From Phycisphaerales bacterium (lineage in GTDB: Bacteria > Planctomycetota > Phycisphaerae > Phycisphaerales > UBA1924): 64,000 nt of DNA. Where the stretch lies: positions 1-64,000 of the forward strand of contig JADLBU010000002.1 in the NCBI GenBank assembly GCA_020847535.1. The letters are read 5' to 3'. Below are positions 52,059 to 60,180 of the stretch, piece by piece; position 1 is the first letter of the stretch; each line of letters opens with the position of its first letter. The position numbers were made by a program, and so were the translations under genes. The notes beneath the pieces are model-generated. The model did no database searches and was not told the origin of the DNA. It was given only the letters and a program-made list of their open reading frames with translations.

Positions 52059-54200
52059 ATGAAGGCGGACTATCTCACCTATCGGAAAGCCACAGGCGTC
52101 TCGATCCTGGGCTTGGTTCTCCAGACCGCCCAAGCCGTCATACTCCTGATCTACGGCATCCTCAACCGGGACCAGGCCGCCATGACCGGCGGGGTCATCA
52201 TCGGCTTCGGCATCCCCGTCTGGCTTGGACTGGCGATCGTCTTCGACCAGCATCGCCGCGAACGCCTCGAAGCGTTCGAAGCCGAGGCGATCGCCGCCTC
52301 CTCTGGCGCCAGCAATTCCGTCTTTGACACCGGCGGCGAAGAGTTCAAGGTCGCCGCCCGCCGGCTCGCCGGCCTCCACAAGTTCTTTCTTCCCGGCCTC
52401 AGCATCTTCATCTGCATCGGACTGGCCGTCATGGCCTGGTTGCGGTTCAACGTCGCCAAGTCACACCTCGCCGAAACCGATCGCCACCTGACCGATCCCG
52501 ACGGCTGGGGGATCGCCATCGGCCTCACGCTCGCCGTCATCGGCTTCATCTTCGCCCGCTTCGTCTCGGGCATGGCCAAGCAGGCCGCCTGGGCCAACCT
52601 CCGCGGCGGCGCAGCCTACGCGGTCGCCTCCTCCCTCATCGGCCTGGCGATCGCCGTCGCCCACTTCGTCGACTACGCCGGCCCCGATGTCATCCGAATC
52701 TATCTCCCCATCGTCCTGGCCGGCCTCATGTTCATCATGGCCGGGGAGATCCTCCTCAACCTCGTCCTCGATCTCTACCGCCCCCGCAAGCCCGGCCAGA
52801 TCCCGCGCCCGGCCTTCGACTCGCGCATCCTCTCCTTCATCGCCGCACCCGACAGGATCGCCGAGTCTATCAGCGAGGCGATCAACTACCAGCTCGGCTT
52901 CGATGTCTCCTCCAACTGGTTCTACCAGCTCGTCTCGCGCCGCCTGGGCATCCTGGTCGTCGTCGCGATCGTCGTCGTCTGGAGCCTCTCGGCCCTCACC
53001 GTCATCCAGCCCCACCAGCGCGGCATGGTCCTGCGCTTCGGCCAGTTTACCCGCGAGATGGGCCCCGGCCTGAACCTCAAGCTCCCCTGGCCCCTCGAGC
53101 GCGTCGAGATCCCCGAGTACTCGCGCAAGGCCGCCGACAAGCCCCGCGAGATCCTCGGCTACACCACCACCGGTGTCCGCATCCTCGACCTGGGCACACC
53201 GCCCCCCGCCAACACCACCTCGGCGATCCTCTGGACCAACGACCACGTCGGCGAGGAAGTCTTCCAGATCGTCCAGCCCTCGCGCATCGACAGCGCCTCT
53301 TCCGCGCGGAGCGACGATCCCGCCCTCCGCGTCGAATCCTCCGCCCCCGCCGGCGCCGGGCTCGCCCTGGTCGCCGTCGAGATTCCCATGTTCTACGCCG
53401 TCCGGGATGTCAAGCTCTTTGACTCCTTCGCGCCTCCCGAGATGCGCGACGACATGCTCGCCGCCGTCGCACGCCGGCAGATCATGCAGTACCTCTCGCA
53501 CCAGTCCGTCGATGACATCGTCGGCGGAGATCGCCAGAAGCTCAACGCCCAGATCCGTACCTCCGTCCAGGCCGCCCTTGACAACCTCAACCCCGACCCC
53601 GCCACCGGCACGCCGCAGGGCGCCGGCATCGACCTCCTCTTCGTCGGCATCACCAACGCCCACCCCAACAAGGCCGTCTCCCAGAGCTTCGAGAAGGTCG
53701 TCCAGGCCGATCGCAACCGCGAGTCCAAGATCGAATCCGCCCGCAAGGACGAGATCGAAACCCTCACCAAGGTCGTCGGCAGCACCGAGCTGGCCTTCAA
53801 GATCTCAAGCGAGATCCAGGCCCTCGAGCAGATGCTCACCGACAAATCCACCCAGGCCGCGATCAAGGACCAGGAGCTCAAGATCCAGCAGCTCCTCGAG
53901 AGCGCCGGAGGCAGCGCAGCCGAGCTGGTCGCCAAGGCCAAGGCCGAGCGCTGGACCCGCCACATGGGCGAGCGCGGCCGCGCCTCGCGCTACGCCGGCC
54001 AGATCGCCGCCTACGAAGCCTCACCCCTGGTCTTCCAGGCCGGCGAGTACTTCCAGGCCCTCCGCGCCGCCATGACAGGTGCCCGCGTCTACATCGTCAA
54101 CGACAAGGTCGCCGACCTCCGCATCCAGGCCGAACTCCAGGATGTCGACACCGGCGTTGGCGTCTTCCGCGACCGCAGCGAATCACCCAAGGACTATTGA
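52059..54200 (+). CDS. HflK-like SPFH (band-7) protein fused to a multi-helix membrane domain
   Basis: 713 residues. An N-terminal integral membrane part of six predicted helices (for example TAQAVILLIYGIL, VIIGFGIPVWLGLAIVF, IRIYLPIVLAGLMFIMAGE) is followed by another helix (LGILVVVAIVVVWSLSALTV) and the SPFH domain: QPHQRGMVLRFGQFTREMGP, GLNLKLPWPLERVEIPEYSR. A coiled coil (VVQADRNRESKIESARKDE, then KISSEIQALEQMLTDK) and a C-terminal tail complete it. HflK with HflC forms a cage that controls FtsH. The fusion to six extra helices is not the normal architecture. The HflC-like gene starts 77 bp downstream. The start at 52059 is uncertain. Confidence 0.87.
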   Translation: MKADYLTYRKATGVSILGLVLQTAQAVILLIYGILNRDQAAMTGGVIIGFGIPVWLGLAIVFDQHRRERLEAFEAEAIAASSGASNSVFDTGGEEFKVAARRLAGLHKFFLPGLSIFICIGLAVMAWLRFNVAKSHLAETDRHLTDPDGWGIAIGLTLAVIGFIFARFVSGMAKQAAWANLRGGAAYAVASSLIGLAIAVAHFVDYAGPDVIRIYLPIVLAGLMFIMAGEILLNLVLDLYRPRKPGQIPRPAFDSRILSFIAAPDRIAESISEAINYQLGFDVSSNWFYQLVSRRLGILVVVAIVVVWSLSALTVIQPHQRGMVLRFGQFTREMGPGLNLKLPWPLERVEIPEYSRKAADKPREILGYTTTGVRILDLGTPPPANTTSAILWTNDHVGEEVFQIVQPSRIDSASSARSDDPALRVESSAPAGAGLALVAVEIPMFYAVRDVKLFDSFAPPEMRDDMLAAVARRQIMQYLSHQSVDDIVGGDRQKLNAQIRTSVQAALDNLNPDPATGTPQGAGIDLLFVGITNAHPNKAVSQSFEKVVQADRNRESKIESARKDEIETLTKVVGSTELAFKISSEIQALEQMLTDKSTQAAIKDQELKIQQLLESAGGSAAELVAKAKAERWTRHMGERGRASRYAGQIAAYEASPLVFQAGEYFQALRAAMTGARVYIVNDKVADLRIQAELQDVDTGVGVFRDRSESPKDY

Positions 54201-54276
54201 TCGAATACGCCCCGCGTCCACGGCGAGCCGCCCCGATCGCGGCACGCCCCGCACGCCGGGTTTCAGGAGAACGATC

Positions 54277-55362
54277 GTGAACCGACTGGTTGTCATGCTT
54301 CTCGCGGCCCTGGTGCTCCTGGCGCTGCTCTCCTACACCGCCACCTACACCGTGCGCTACACCGAATCCGCCGTCCTCACCACCTTCGGCCGCGCCGATG
54401 AGAAGGATGTCCGCAAGGAGCCCGGCCTCAACTTCAAGCTCCCCTACCCCTTCCAGTCCGTCACCAAGTACGACACCCGGGAGCGGTTCCTCCAGACCGT
54501 CAGCGAGACCCAGCAGACGCGTGACAATCGCCAGATCGTCGTCGAGTCCTTCTGCATCTGGCGCGTCGATGACCCGCTCAAGTTCTTCCAGGTATTCTCG
54601 AGCGCTGGGGAACGCGCCGATGAGCACTACAAGCGCGCCGAGGAAACCCTCCGCGGACTCCTCCGCAGCGCCCTGGGCGCGGTCAGCGAGTTCCGCATGG
54701 ACCAGTTCTTCACCGCCGATCCCGCCGGCTCCAAGCTCCCCGAACTGGAGAAGAAAGTTCTCGAACTGGTGATCGCCAAGGGGCCCACCGGCAAGAGCGT
54801 CTCCGACCTGGGCATCTCCGTCATCGATGTCGGCATCAACCGCATCCGACTCCCCGAGGACACCTCCAAGGCCGTATTCGACGCCATGGGCGCCAACCGC
54901 GATCGGCTCGCCAAGGACATCGAGGCCAAGGGAGAGGCGATCGCCGCCGCGATCCGCGCTCAGGCCGACTCCAACGCCCTCCGCATCCGCGCCTTCGCCG
55001 AGCGCCGGGCCCAGGAGATCCGCGCTGCCGGTGACCACGAGGCTGCCATCTTCCTCAAGCAGATGAACTCCGCCCCCGAGCTTGCGGTCTTCCTCAAGAA
55101 CATGGAGTTCATCCGGGATGTCATGGGGGTCAAGACCACCCTGGTCCTCCCATCCTCCATGCCCGGCATGGGCTTCCTCAGCCCCGATGCCCTCAACTCC
55201 CTCAGGCCCGGCCAGATCCCCAGCTCGAACCTCCCCCAGGACTGGTCCACCATCCGCCAACTCCCCAAGACCACCAGCGATGCCGCGCCCGCAGCCCGGC
55301 CCGCCGTTCTGCCTGAGAAGAAGCAGGATGGCGAAGTCTCTTCCGCGGAGGGTTCACGGTGA
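54277..55362 (+). CDS. HflC-like SPFH (band-7) protein
   Basis: 361 residues, start GTG with AGGAG 7 bases upstream. N-terminal membrane helix (MLLAALVLLALLSYTATYTV), SPFH domain with AVLTTFGRADEKDVRKEPGL and NFKLPYPFQSVTKYDTRERF, a long helical stalk with repeated Ala and Glu (AKGEAIAAAIRAQADSNALR, RAFAERRAQEIRAAGDHEAA), and a Pro-rich disordered tail. HflC partners HflK in E. coli. The third SPFH gene starts by a 4-bp overlap (55359-55362). Confidence 0.9.
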   Translation: MNRLVVMLLAALVLLALLSYTATYTVRYTESAVLTTFGRADEKDVRKEPGLNFKLPYPFQSVTKYDTRERFLQTVSETQQTRDNRQIVVESFCIWRVDDPLKFFQVFSSAGERADEHYKRAEETLRGLLRSALGAVSEFRMDQFFTADPAGSKLPELEKKVLELVIAKGPTGKSVSDLGISVIDVGINRIRLPEDTSKAVFDAMGANRDRLAKDIEAKGEAIAAAIRAQADSNALRIRAFAERRAQEIRAAGDHEAAIFLKQMNSAPELAVFLKNMEFIRDVMGVKTTLVLPSSMPGMGFLSPDALNSLRPGQIPSSNLPQDWSTIRQLPKTTSDAAPAARPAVLPEKKQDGEVSSAEGSR

Positions 55363-56780
55363 GCACCCTCGGCCCCAACGACAATCCACCCATCGATGCC
55401 GCCGATGCCGGCCGGGAGAACTTCCCGCCACGCCGCGGCGTCTCCGTCTCCCTGCGCGGTGGTGAGGCCGGCTCGCACGCCGCCGATGCCGCCGAGGCGA
55501 TGGACCCCGCGAACCAGTCGCTCGCCGATGCCCTCCGCATTACCTATCGCCTCGTCCAGCTCGCGATGATCGTTCTGGGCATCCTCTTCATCATCAGCGG
55601 CTTCAAGACCGTCAACGAAGGCGAGCAGGGCATCCGCCTGCTCTTCGGCCGCCGCGGCCCGGAGCTCCTCCAGCCCGGCCCCAATTTCAGCGCTCCCTAT
55701 CCCCTGGGCGAACTCGTGAAGGTTTCGACCGGCGCTCTCACGGTCGATCTCTCCGATGAGTTCTGGCCCAACCTCACCGCCGAGGAAAAGAACAAGCCGA
55801 TCGCCGAACTCAACGGCAGGAACTCCCTCAAGCCCGAGAGCGATGGCTCGGTCATCACCGCCGATGGCGGGCTCGCGCACACCAAGTGGTCCGTCCGCTA
55901 TCGCCGCACCGATCCGGGCATCTTCAGCGAGAGTCTCCTCCCCGAGATCGAGCAGGAACTCATCCGCGCTGCCGTCGGACGCGGCGTGGTGTTTGCCGCC
56001 GCCGGCACCAAGGTCGATGACCTTCTCAAGCAGTCCAACGACGATGCCGGCTCGCTCGCCTCGCGCGCCCGGGATGTCGCCCAGCGCACCCTCGACAACG
56101 CCCGCTCCGGCATCACCATCGAACGCCTCTCACTCGTCGAGAAGATGCCTCCTCTCTACCTCAAGGACAAGTTCGCCGCCGTCCAGACCGCCGCACAGGT
56201 CGCCCAGCAGAAGCAGGAAGAGGCCGGCTCCCTCGCACAGCAGGCCCTCAACAAGGCCGCCGGCGGCGCCTCGGTCGCCCTTGTCCGGCTCATCGATCAG
56301 TACGAGATCGCCATCGAGAAGGCCGACATCCCCGCCCAGGAAAAACTGCTCGCCCAGATCGACACCATCCTCGAAGGTCGCGCTGAGGAAGCCTCCCTCC
56401 AGGTCGCCGGCGAAGTCACCAAGCTCCTCAGCGAGGCCACCCAGTACCGCTCCTCCATCTCCAACCAGCGCAGGTCCGATGTCTCCGCCTTCCTCGCCAA
56501 GCAGGAGCAGTTCGCCTCCAACCCCCTCGTCACCGTCCATCGCGAGTGGTCCGAGGCTCTCAAGTCCTTCCTCGCCCACCCCACCGTCGAGCAGATGCTT
56601 ATGCCCCCGGGCACCACGACGCTGACCATGGTCATCAACCGCGATCCCATGATCGCCCGCGACATCGAGATGAAGGCCAAGCTCGCCGAGAACGAGGCGG
56701 CCGCCGCGGATCGTGCCAGGAAGCAGAAGGAAGCCCAGTTCAACGTCGACACCGGCCTCAAGCGCACCCCCCAAAGCTAA
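55359..56780 (+). CDS. Third SPFH (band-7) protein
   Basis: 473 residues, start GTG overlapping the HflC-like stop. A disordered N-terminus (about 60 residues) is followed by one helix (LVQLAMIVLGILFIISGF), then the SPFH domain with VNEGEQGIRLLFGRRGPELL and GPNFSAPYPLGELVK. Unlike HflK and HflC, a region with DEFWPNLTAEEKNKPIAELN follows. A long Ala/Gln-rich coiled coil (AAQVAQQKQEEAGSLAQQAL) and a C-terminal KQKEAQFNVDTGLKRT stretch complete it. It is a distinct band-7 subtype that is part of the same operon. Confidence 0.85.
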   Translation: MSTLGPNDNPPIDAADAGRENFPPRRGVSVSLRGGEAGSHAADAAEAMDPANQSLADALRITYRLVQLAMIVLGILFIISGFKTVNEGEQGIRLLFGRRGPELLQPGPNFSAPYPLGELVKVSTGALTVDLSDEFWPNLTAEEKNKPIAELNGRNSLKPESDGSVITADGGLAHTKWSVRYRRTDPGIFSESLLPEIEQELIRAAVGRGVVFAAAGTKVDDLLKQSNDDAGSLASRARDVAQRTLDNARSGITIERLSLVEKMPPLYLKDKFAAVQTAAQVAQQKQEEAGSLAQQALNKAAGGASVALVRLIDQYEIAIEKADIPAQEKLLAQIDTILEGRAEEASLQVAGEVTKLLSEATQYRSSISNQRRSDVSAFLAKQEQFASNPLVTVHREWSEALKSFLAHPTVEQMLMPPGTTTLTMVINRDPMIARDIEMKAKLAENEAAAADRARKQKEAQFNVDTGLKRTPQS

Positions 56781-56788
56781 GGACTCAC

Positions 56789-58156
56789 TTGGTCACCAGC
56801 GCAGAGATCCTCGCCGCGCGCGGCGCACCCGTGGTCGCCGTCCAGCACCTCACCAAGGTCTTTAAGGACTTCTGGCTCCGCGGACGGGCTCGCGCCGTCG
56901 ATTCCCTCTCCTTCGAGATCTACCCCCGCGAAGTCTTCGGACTCCTCGGCCCCAACGGCTCCGGCAAAAGCACCACCATCAAGATACTCCTGGGACTCCT
57001 CGGCCCCACCTCCGGCAGGGTCGCCGTCTTCGGCAAAGCGCCCACGGATGTCGCCGTCAAGAAGCGCATCGGATACCTCCCCGAGGAGTCCTACCTCTAC
57101 CCATTCCTCAACGCCCGCGAAACCCTCGATTACTACGGCAAGCTCTTCGGGCTCGAGCACCGCACCCGCCAGAAGCGCATCGATGAGCTTCTCGACATGA
57201 TCGGCCTCACCAACGCCCAGTTCCGCCAGGTCCGCGAGTACTCCAAGGGCATGCAGCGCCGCATCGGGATCGCCCAGGCCCTCATCAACGATCCCGACTT
57301 CCTCATCCTCGATGAACCCACCACGGGCCTGGATCCCATCGGAACCCGCCAGGTCAAGGATCTCATCATCGAGCTGGGCCGGCGCGGCAAGACCGTCCTC
57401 CTCTCCAGCCACCTGCTCGCCGATGTCGAGGATTGCGTCGACCGCATGATCGTCCTCTATGGCGGCAACAAGCGCGCCGAGGGCACCTGCGAATCCCTCC
57501 TCGAAAGCCAGAACAAGACCACCATCGAGGCCGATGCCCTCGACGATGACACGATCGCCCAGGTCGATGAACTCATCCGCCGCCGATCCGGCGGAAACAA
57601 GTCCGTCCTCCGCGTCACCCGGCCCCGCCAGACCCTCGAACAGCTCTTCCTCGACATCGTCGAGCAGGCCCGCGCCGAGCAGATCGCCACCTCCGGCGCC
57701 ACCGCAGGTGGACAGACCGCCTCATTCCTCCGAGGGAATGAGGACTCCGGACGAGATGTCATCGATCGCCTGATCGCCGGCGGCGATGAACTCCCCGCGG
57801 ATCCCTCCCGTGTCTCGACCGCCAACGCCAAGGTGCTCGCCGAGCTCTCCGGCCCCGGCGCGGCGCCCGCAGCAGATGCCCCGCGTGCTGCCCCCGCAAA
57901 GCCCTCCGCACCCACCGCCCCCAGCGCCCCCAGCGCCCCCACCGCCGATGCCGCCGTGATCGACTCCCTGCTCGCCGGCGATAAGTCGCCCGCACCCGCA
58001 CCGGCGATCCGCCCCGCAGCGCCCGTCTCACCCGCCTCAGCTCCCCAGCCCGCACGCCCCGATCCCGCCGTCGATCGCTCAATCATCGATTCGCTCCTCT
58101 CAGGGCCCGGCGGCGATCATGCCGCTCCCGACAAGGGCACGGAGCAGCCGCGGTGA
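56789..58156 (+). CDS. ABC transporter ATPase with repeated C-terminal motifs
   Basis: 455 residues, start TTG (AAGGA upstream). Walker A GLLGPNGSGKSTTIKILL, signature YSKGMQRRIGIAQALI, Walker B FLILDEPTTGLDP, His switch LLSSHLLADVED: an ABC-2-type exporter ATPase. The C-terminal 130 residues are disordered, rich in Ala and Pro, with three copies of a short motif: VIDRLIAGGDE, VIDSLLAGDKS and IIDSLLSGPGG. These could be docking sites for a partner. It precedes the permease gene (4-bp overlap) and follows the three SPFH genes. Confidence 0.9.
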   Translation: MVTSAEILAARGAPVVAVQHLTKVFKDFWLRGRARAVDSLSFEIYPREVFGLLGPNGSGKSTTIKILLGLLGPTSGRVAVFGKAPTDVAVKKRIGYLPEESYLYPFLNARETLDYYGKLFGLEHRTRQKRIDELLDMIGLTNAQFRQVREYSKGMQRRIGIAQALINDPDFLILDEPTTGLDPIGTRQVKDLIIELGRRGKTVLLSSHLLADVEDCVDRMIVLYGGNKRAEGTCESLLESQNKTTIEADALDDDTIAQVDELIRRRSGGNKSVLRVTRPRQTLEQLFLDIVEQARAEQIATSGATAGGQTASFLRGNEDSGRDVIDRLIAGGDELPADPSRVSTANAKVLAELSGPGAAPAADAPRAAPAKPSAPTAPSAPSAPTADAAVIDSLLAGDKSPAPAPAIRPAAPVSPASAPQPARPDPAVDRSIIDSLLSGPGGDHAAPDKGTEQPR

Positions 58157-60135
58157 AGCTCCGAGAGCGACTCGCCCAGATTGATCGCCTCCAGAACAGC
58201 AGGCTGTTCAAGATCATCGCCTCCTGCGTGATCATCGCCATCGCGATCGCCCTCCTCATCACCTACGTCGTCATCCGCAACGCGCCAACCTCCTCCGCAT
58301 CAGGCCAGCCCGCCGCCGCGATCTCCGACCGGCCCCCCGAAACGCTCCCCTCCGACACCCCCGAGCCCCAGACCCCCGAGGAAAAAGAAGCCCTCGCTCG
58401 CGCCAAGGCGATCGAACGCACCGCCTTCGAGGAAACCGGCCGCGCTGTCGACAAGCTGCTCGCCGCACGCTCCGATCCCACCAGCGTCGCCTCGGGGATC
58501 GCCGTGATCGCCGCCATGGCACTTGTCGTCGTGTGGCTCGGCCTCGCGCTCACCTACCTCGCACTCGCGATCGCCGTTGCCGCCGTCGTCGCTCCCCTCT
58601 ACCTCCTGGGCTACCGCGAAACCGCGCAGCTCGCCATCGGCGTGATCGCTCTCACCGCCGCCTTCCTCGCCCTCCTCCAGGGCTCACGAGTTCTCCTCAG
58701 CGGCTCCGGACCAGTCATGGCGATCGCACGCAACATGCTCACCGAGGCCGTGCGCATGAAGGCATCCCTCATCCTCATCATCGCCCTCATCGTCGGCATG
58801 GCCGCCCTCCCGGGCATCCTCAGCGAAGAGTCACCCCTCCGCTACCGCGTCCAGACCTTCCTCCAGTTCGGCACCGGCGGCAGCTTCTGGGTGATCGCAC
58901 TCCTCACCCTCCTGTTCGCCTGCGCCTCCATGGCCTACGAGCAGCGAGAAAAGGTCATCTGGCAGACCATGACCAAGCCCGTCGCCCCGTGGCAGTACAT
59001 CCTGGGCAAGTGGCTCGGACTCATCACCCTCAACGCCGTCCTCCTCATCGTCTGCGCCTCCTCCGTCTTCCTCTTCACCGAACACCTCCGCGGCAAGGCC
59101 GCGATCGGCGAGGTCGAGCCCTTCGTCGCCGCCGATGGCAGGCGCGTCACCGAGGACCGCCTCATCCTCGAATCCCAGGTGCTCGCCTCGCGCGTCCGCG
59201 TCCCCCCGCTCGCCCCCGAGCTTGACCCCCAGAAGTTCCTCGACCAGGTCGCCCTCCGCGTCGATGAGGAGCTCAAGCGAGTCCCCGGCCTCCGTGACAC
59301 TCCCGAACTCCGCCAGCAGATCCACGTCGAGTTGCTCAAGTCCGTCACACAGGCCTTCCGCTCGATCGGCTCCGGCGACAACCGCCGCTACCTGTTCGCC
59401 AACCTCATGGAAGCCCGCGAAAGCGGCGTTCCCCTCACCTTCCGATACCAGGTCGATGCCGGCAGCAACCGCCCCGATGAGCTCTACCGCATCGGCCTCT
59501 CCATCTCCGGAAGCAACCCCGTCGTCAAGGAAGTCGCCCTCGGCGTCACCCAGACCGTCCCCCTCCTCCCCAGCGCAGTCCTCGATGACGGCATCGTCGT
59601 CGTGGACATCCTCAACGGGGATCCATACACCGATCGAAACAATCCCGAGACCATCTCATTCCCCCAGACCGCCAACGGCCTCGAGATCTCCTACTCCTCG
59701 GGAAGCTACCGCTGGAACTACCTCCGCGTCATGGGTGTCATGTGGCTCAAGCTCTCCTTCCTCGCCATGCTCGCCGTCTGGGCCGGCACCTTCCTCTCCT
59801 TCCCCGTCGCGTGCCTAGTCTCCTTCGGAACCTTCATCACCGCCGAGGGCGCCAGTTTCCTCCGCAAGGCCCTCGAGTACTACAACACAGTCGATGAGCA
59901 GGGAAACGTCAGCGTGTTCGCCGTCGTCGTCCGTGCCATCTCCGTCGCGGTTGCCAACGTCTTCAAGCTCTACTCCGACCTCAAACCCACCGAAAAGCTC
60001 GTCGAGGGGCTCCGCCTCCCGTGGTCCGATGTCGCCGTCGGAGCCATGGTGCTCGCCGGAGCCACCTTCATCCTCTACGCGCTGGCCGTCTATACCCTCA
60101 AAAAGCGCGAACTGGCGGTCTACTCAGGTCAGTAG
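58153..60135 (+). CDS. ABC transporter permease (ABC-2-like) with large extracytoplasmic domain
   Basis: 660 residues, start GTG overlapping the ATPase stop by 4 bp. An N-terminal helix (IIASCVIIAIAIALLITYVV) is followed by a Pro/Glu-rich loop, then helices such as GIAVIAAMALVVVWLGLALT and LAIAVAAVVAPLYLLGY, and ANMLTEAVRMKASLILI-like strands typical of ABC-2 permeases (seen as NMLTEAVRMKASLILIIALI). A soluble beta domain follows (about 390-480). The last helices include LSFLAMLAVWAGTFLSFPVA and FILYALAVYTLKKRELAVY. Pairs with the upstream ATPase; substrate unknown. Confidence 0.87.
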   Translation: MKLRERLAQIDRLQNSRLFKIIASCVIIAIAIALLITYVVIRNAPTSSASGQPAAAISDRPPETLPSDTPEPQTPEEKEALARAKAIERTAFEETGRAVDKLLAARSDPTSVASGIAVIAAMALVVVWLGLALTYLALAIAVAAVVAPLYLLGYRETAQLAIGVIALTAAFLALLQGSRVLLSGSGPVMAIARNMLTEAVRMKASLILIIALIVGMAALPGILSEESPLRYRVQTFLQFGTGGSFWVIALLTLLFACASMAYEQREKVIWQTMTKPVAPWQYILGKWLGLITLNAVLLIVCASSVFLFTEHLRGKAAIGEVEPFVAADGRRVTEDRLILESQVLASRVRVPPLAPELDPQKFLDQVALRVDEELKRVPGLRDTPELRQQIHVELLKSVTQAFRSIGSGDNRRYLFANLMEARESGVPLTFRYQVDAGSNRPDELYRIGLSISGSNPVVKEVALGVTQTVPLLPSAVLDDGIVVVDILNGDPYTDRNNPETISFPQTANGLEISYSSGSYRWNYLRVMGVMWLKLSFLAMLAVWAGTFLSFPVACLVSFGTFITAEGASFLRKALEYYNTVDEQGNVSVFAVVVRAISVAVANVFKLYSDLKPTEKLVEGLRLPWSDVAVGAMVLAGATFILYALAVYTLKKRELAVYSGQ

Positions 60136-60180
60136 TAACTCTTGCACCCGCCCATCAGGCGGGAGAAAGCCCTTCCACAC

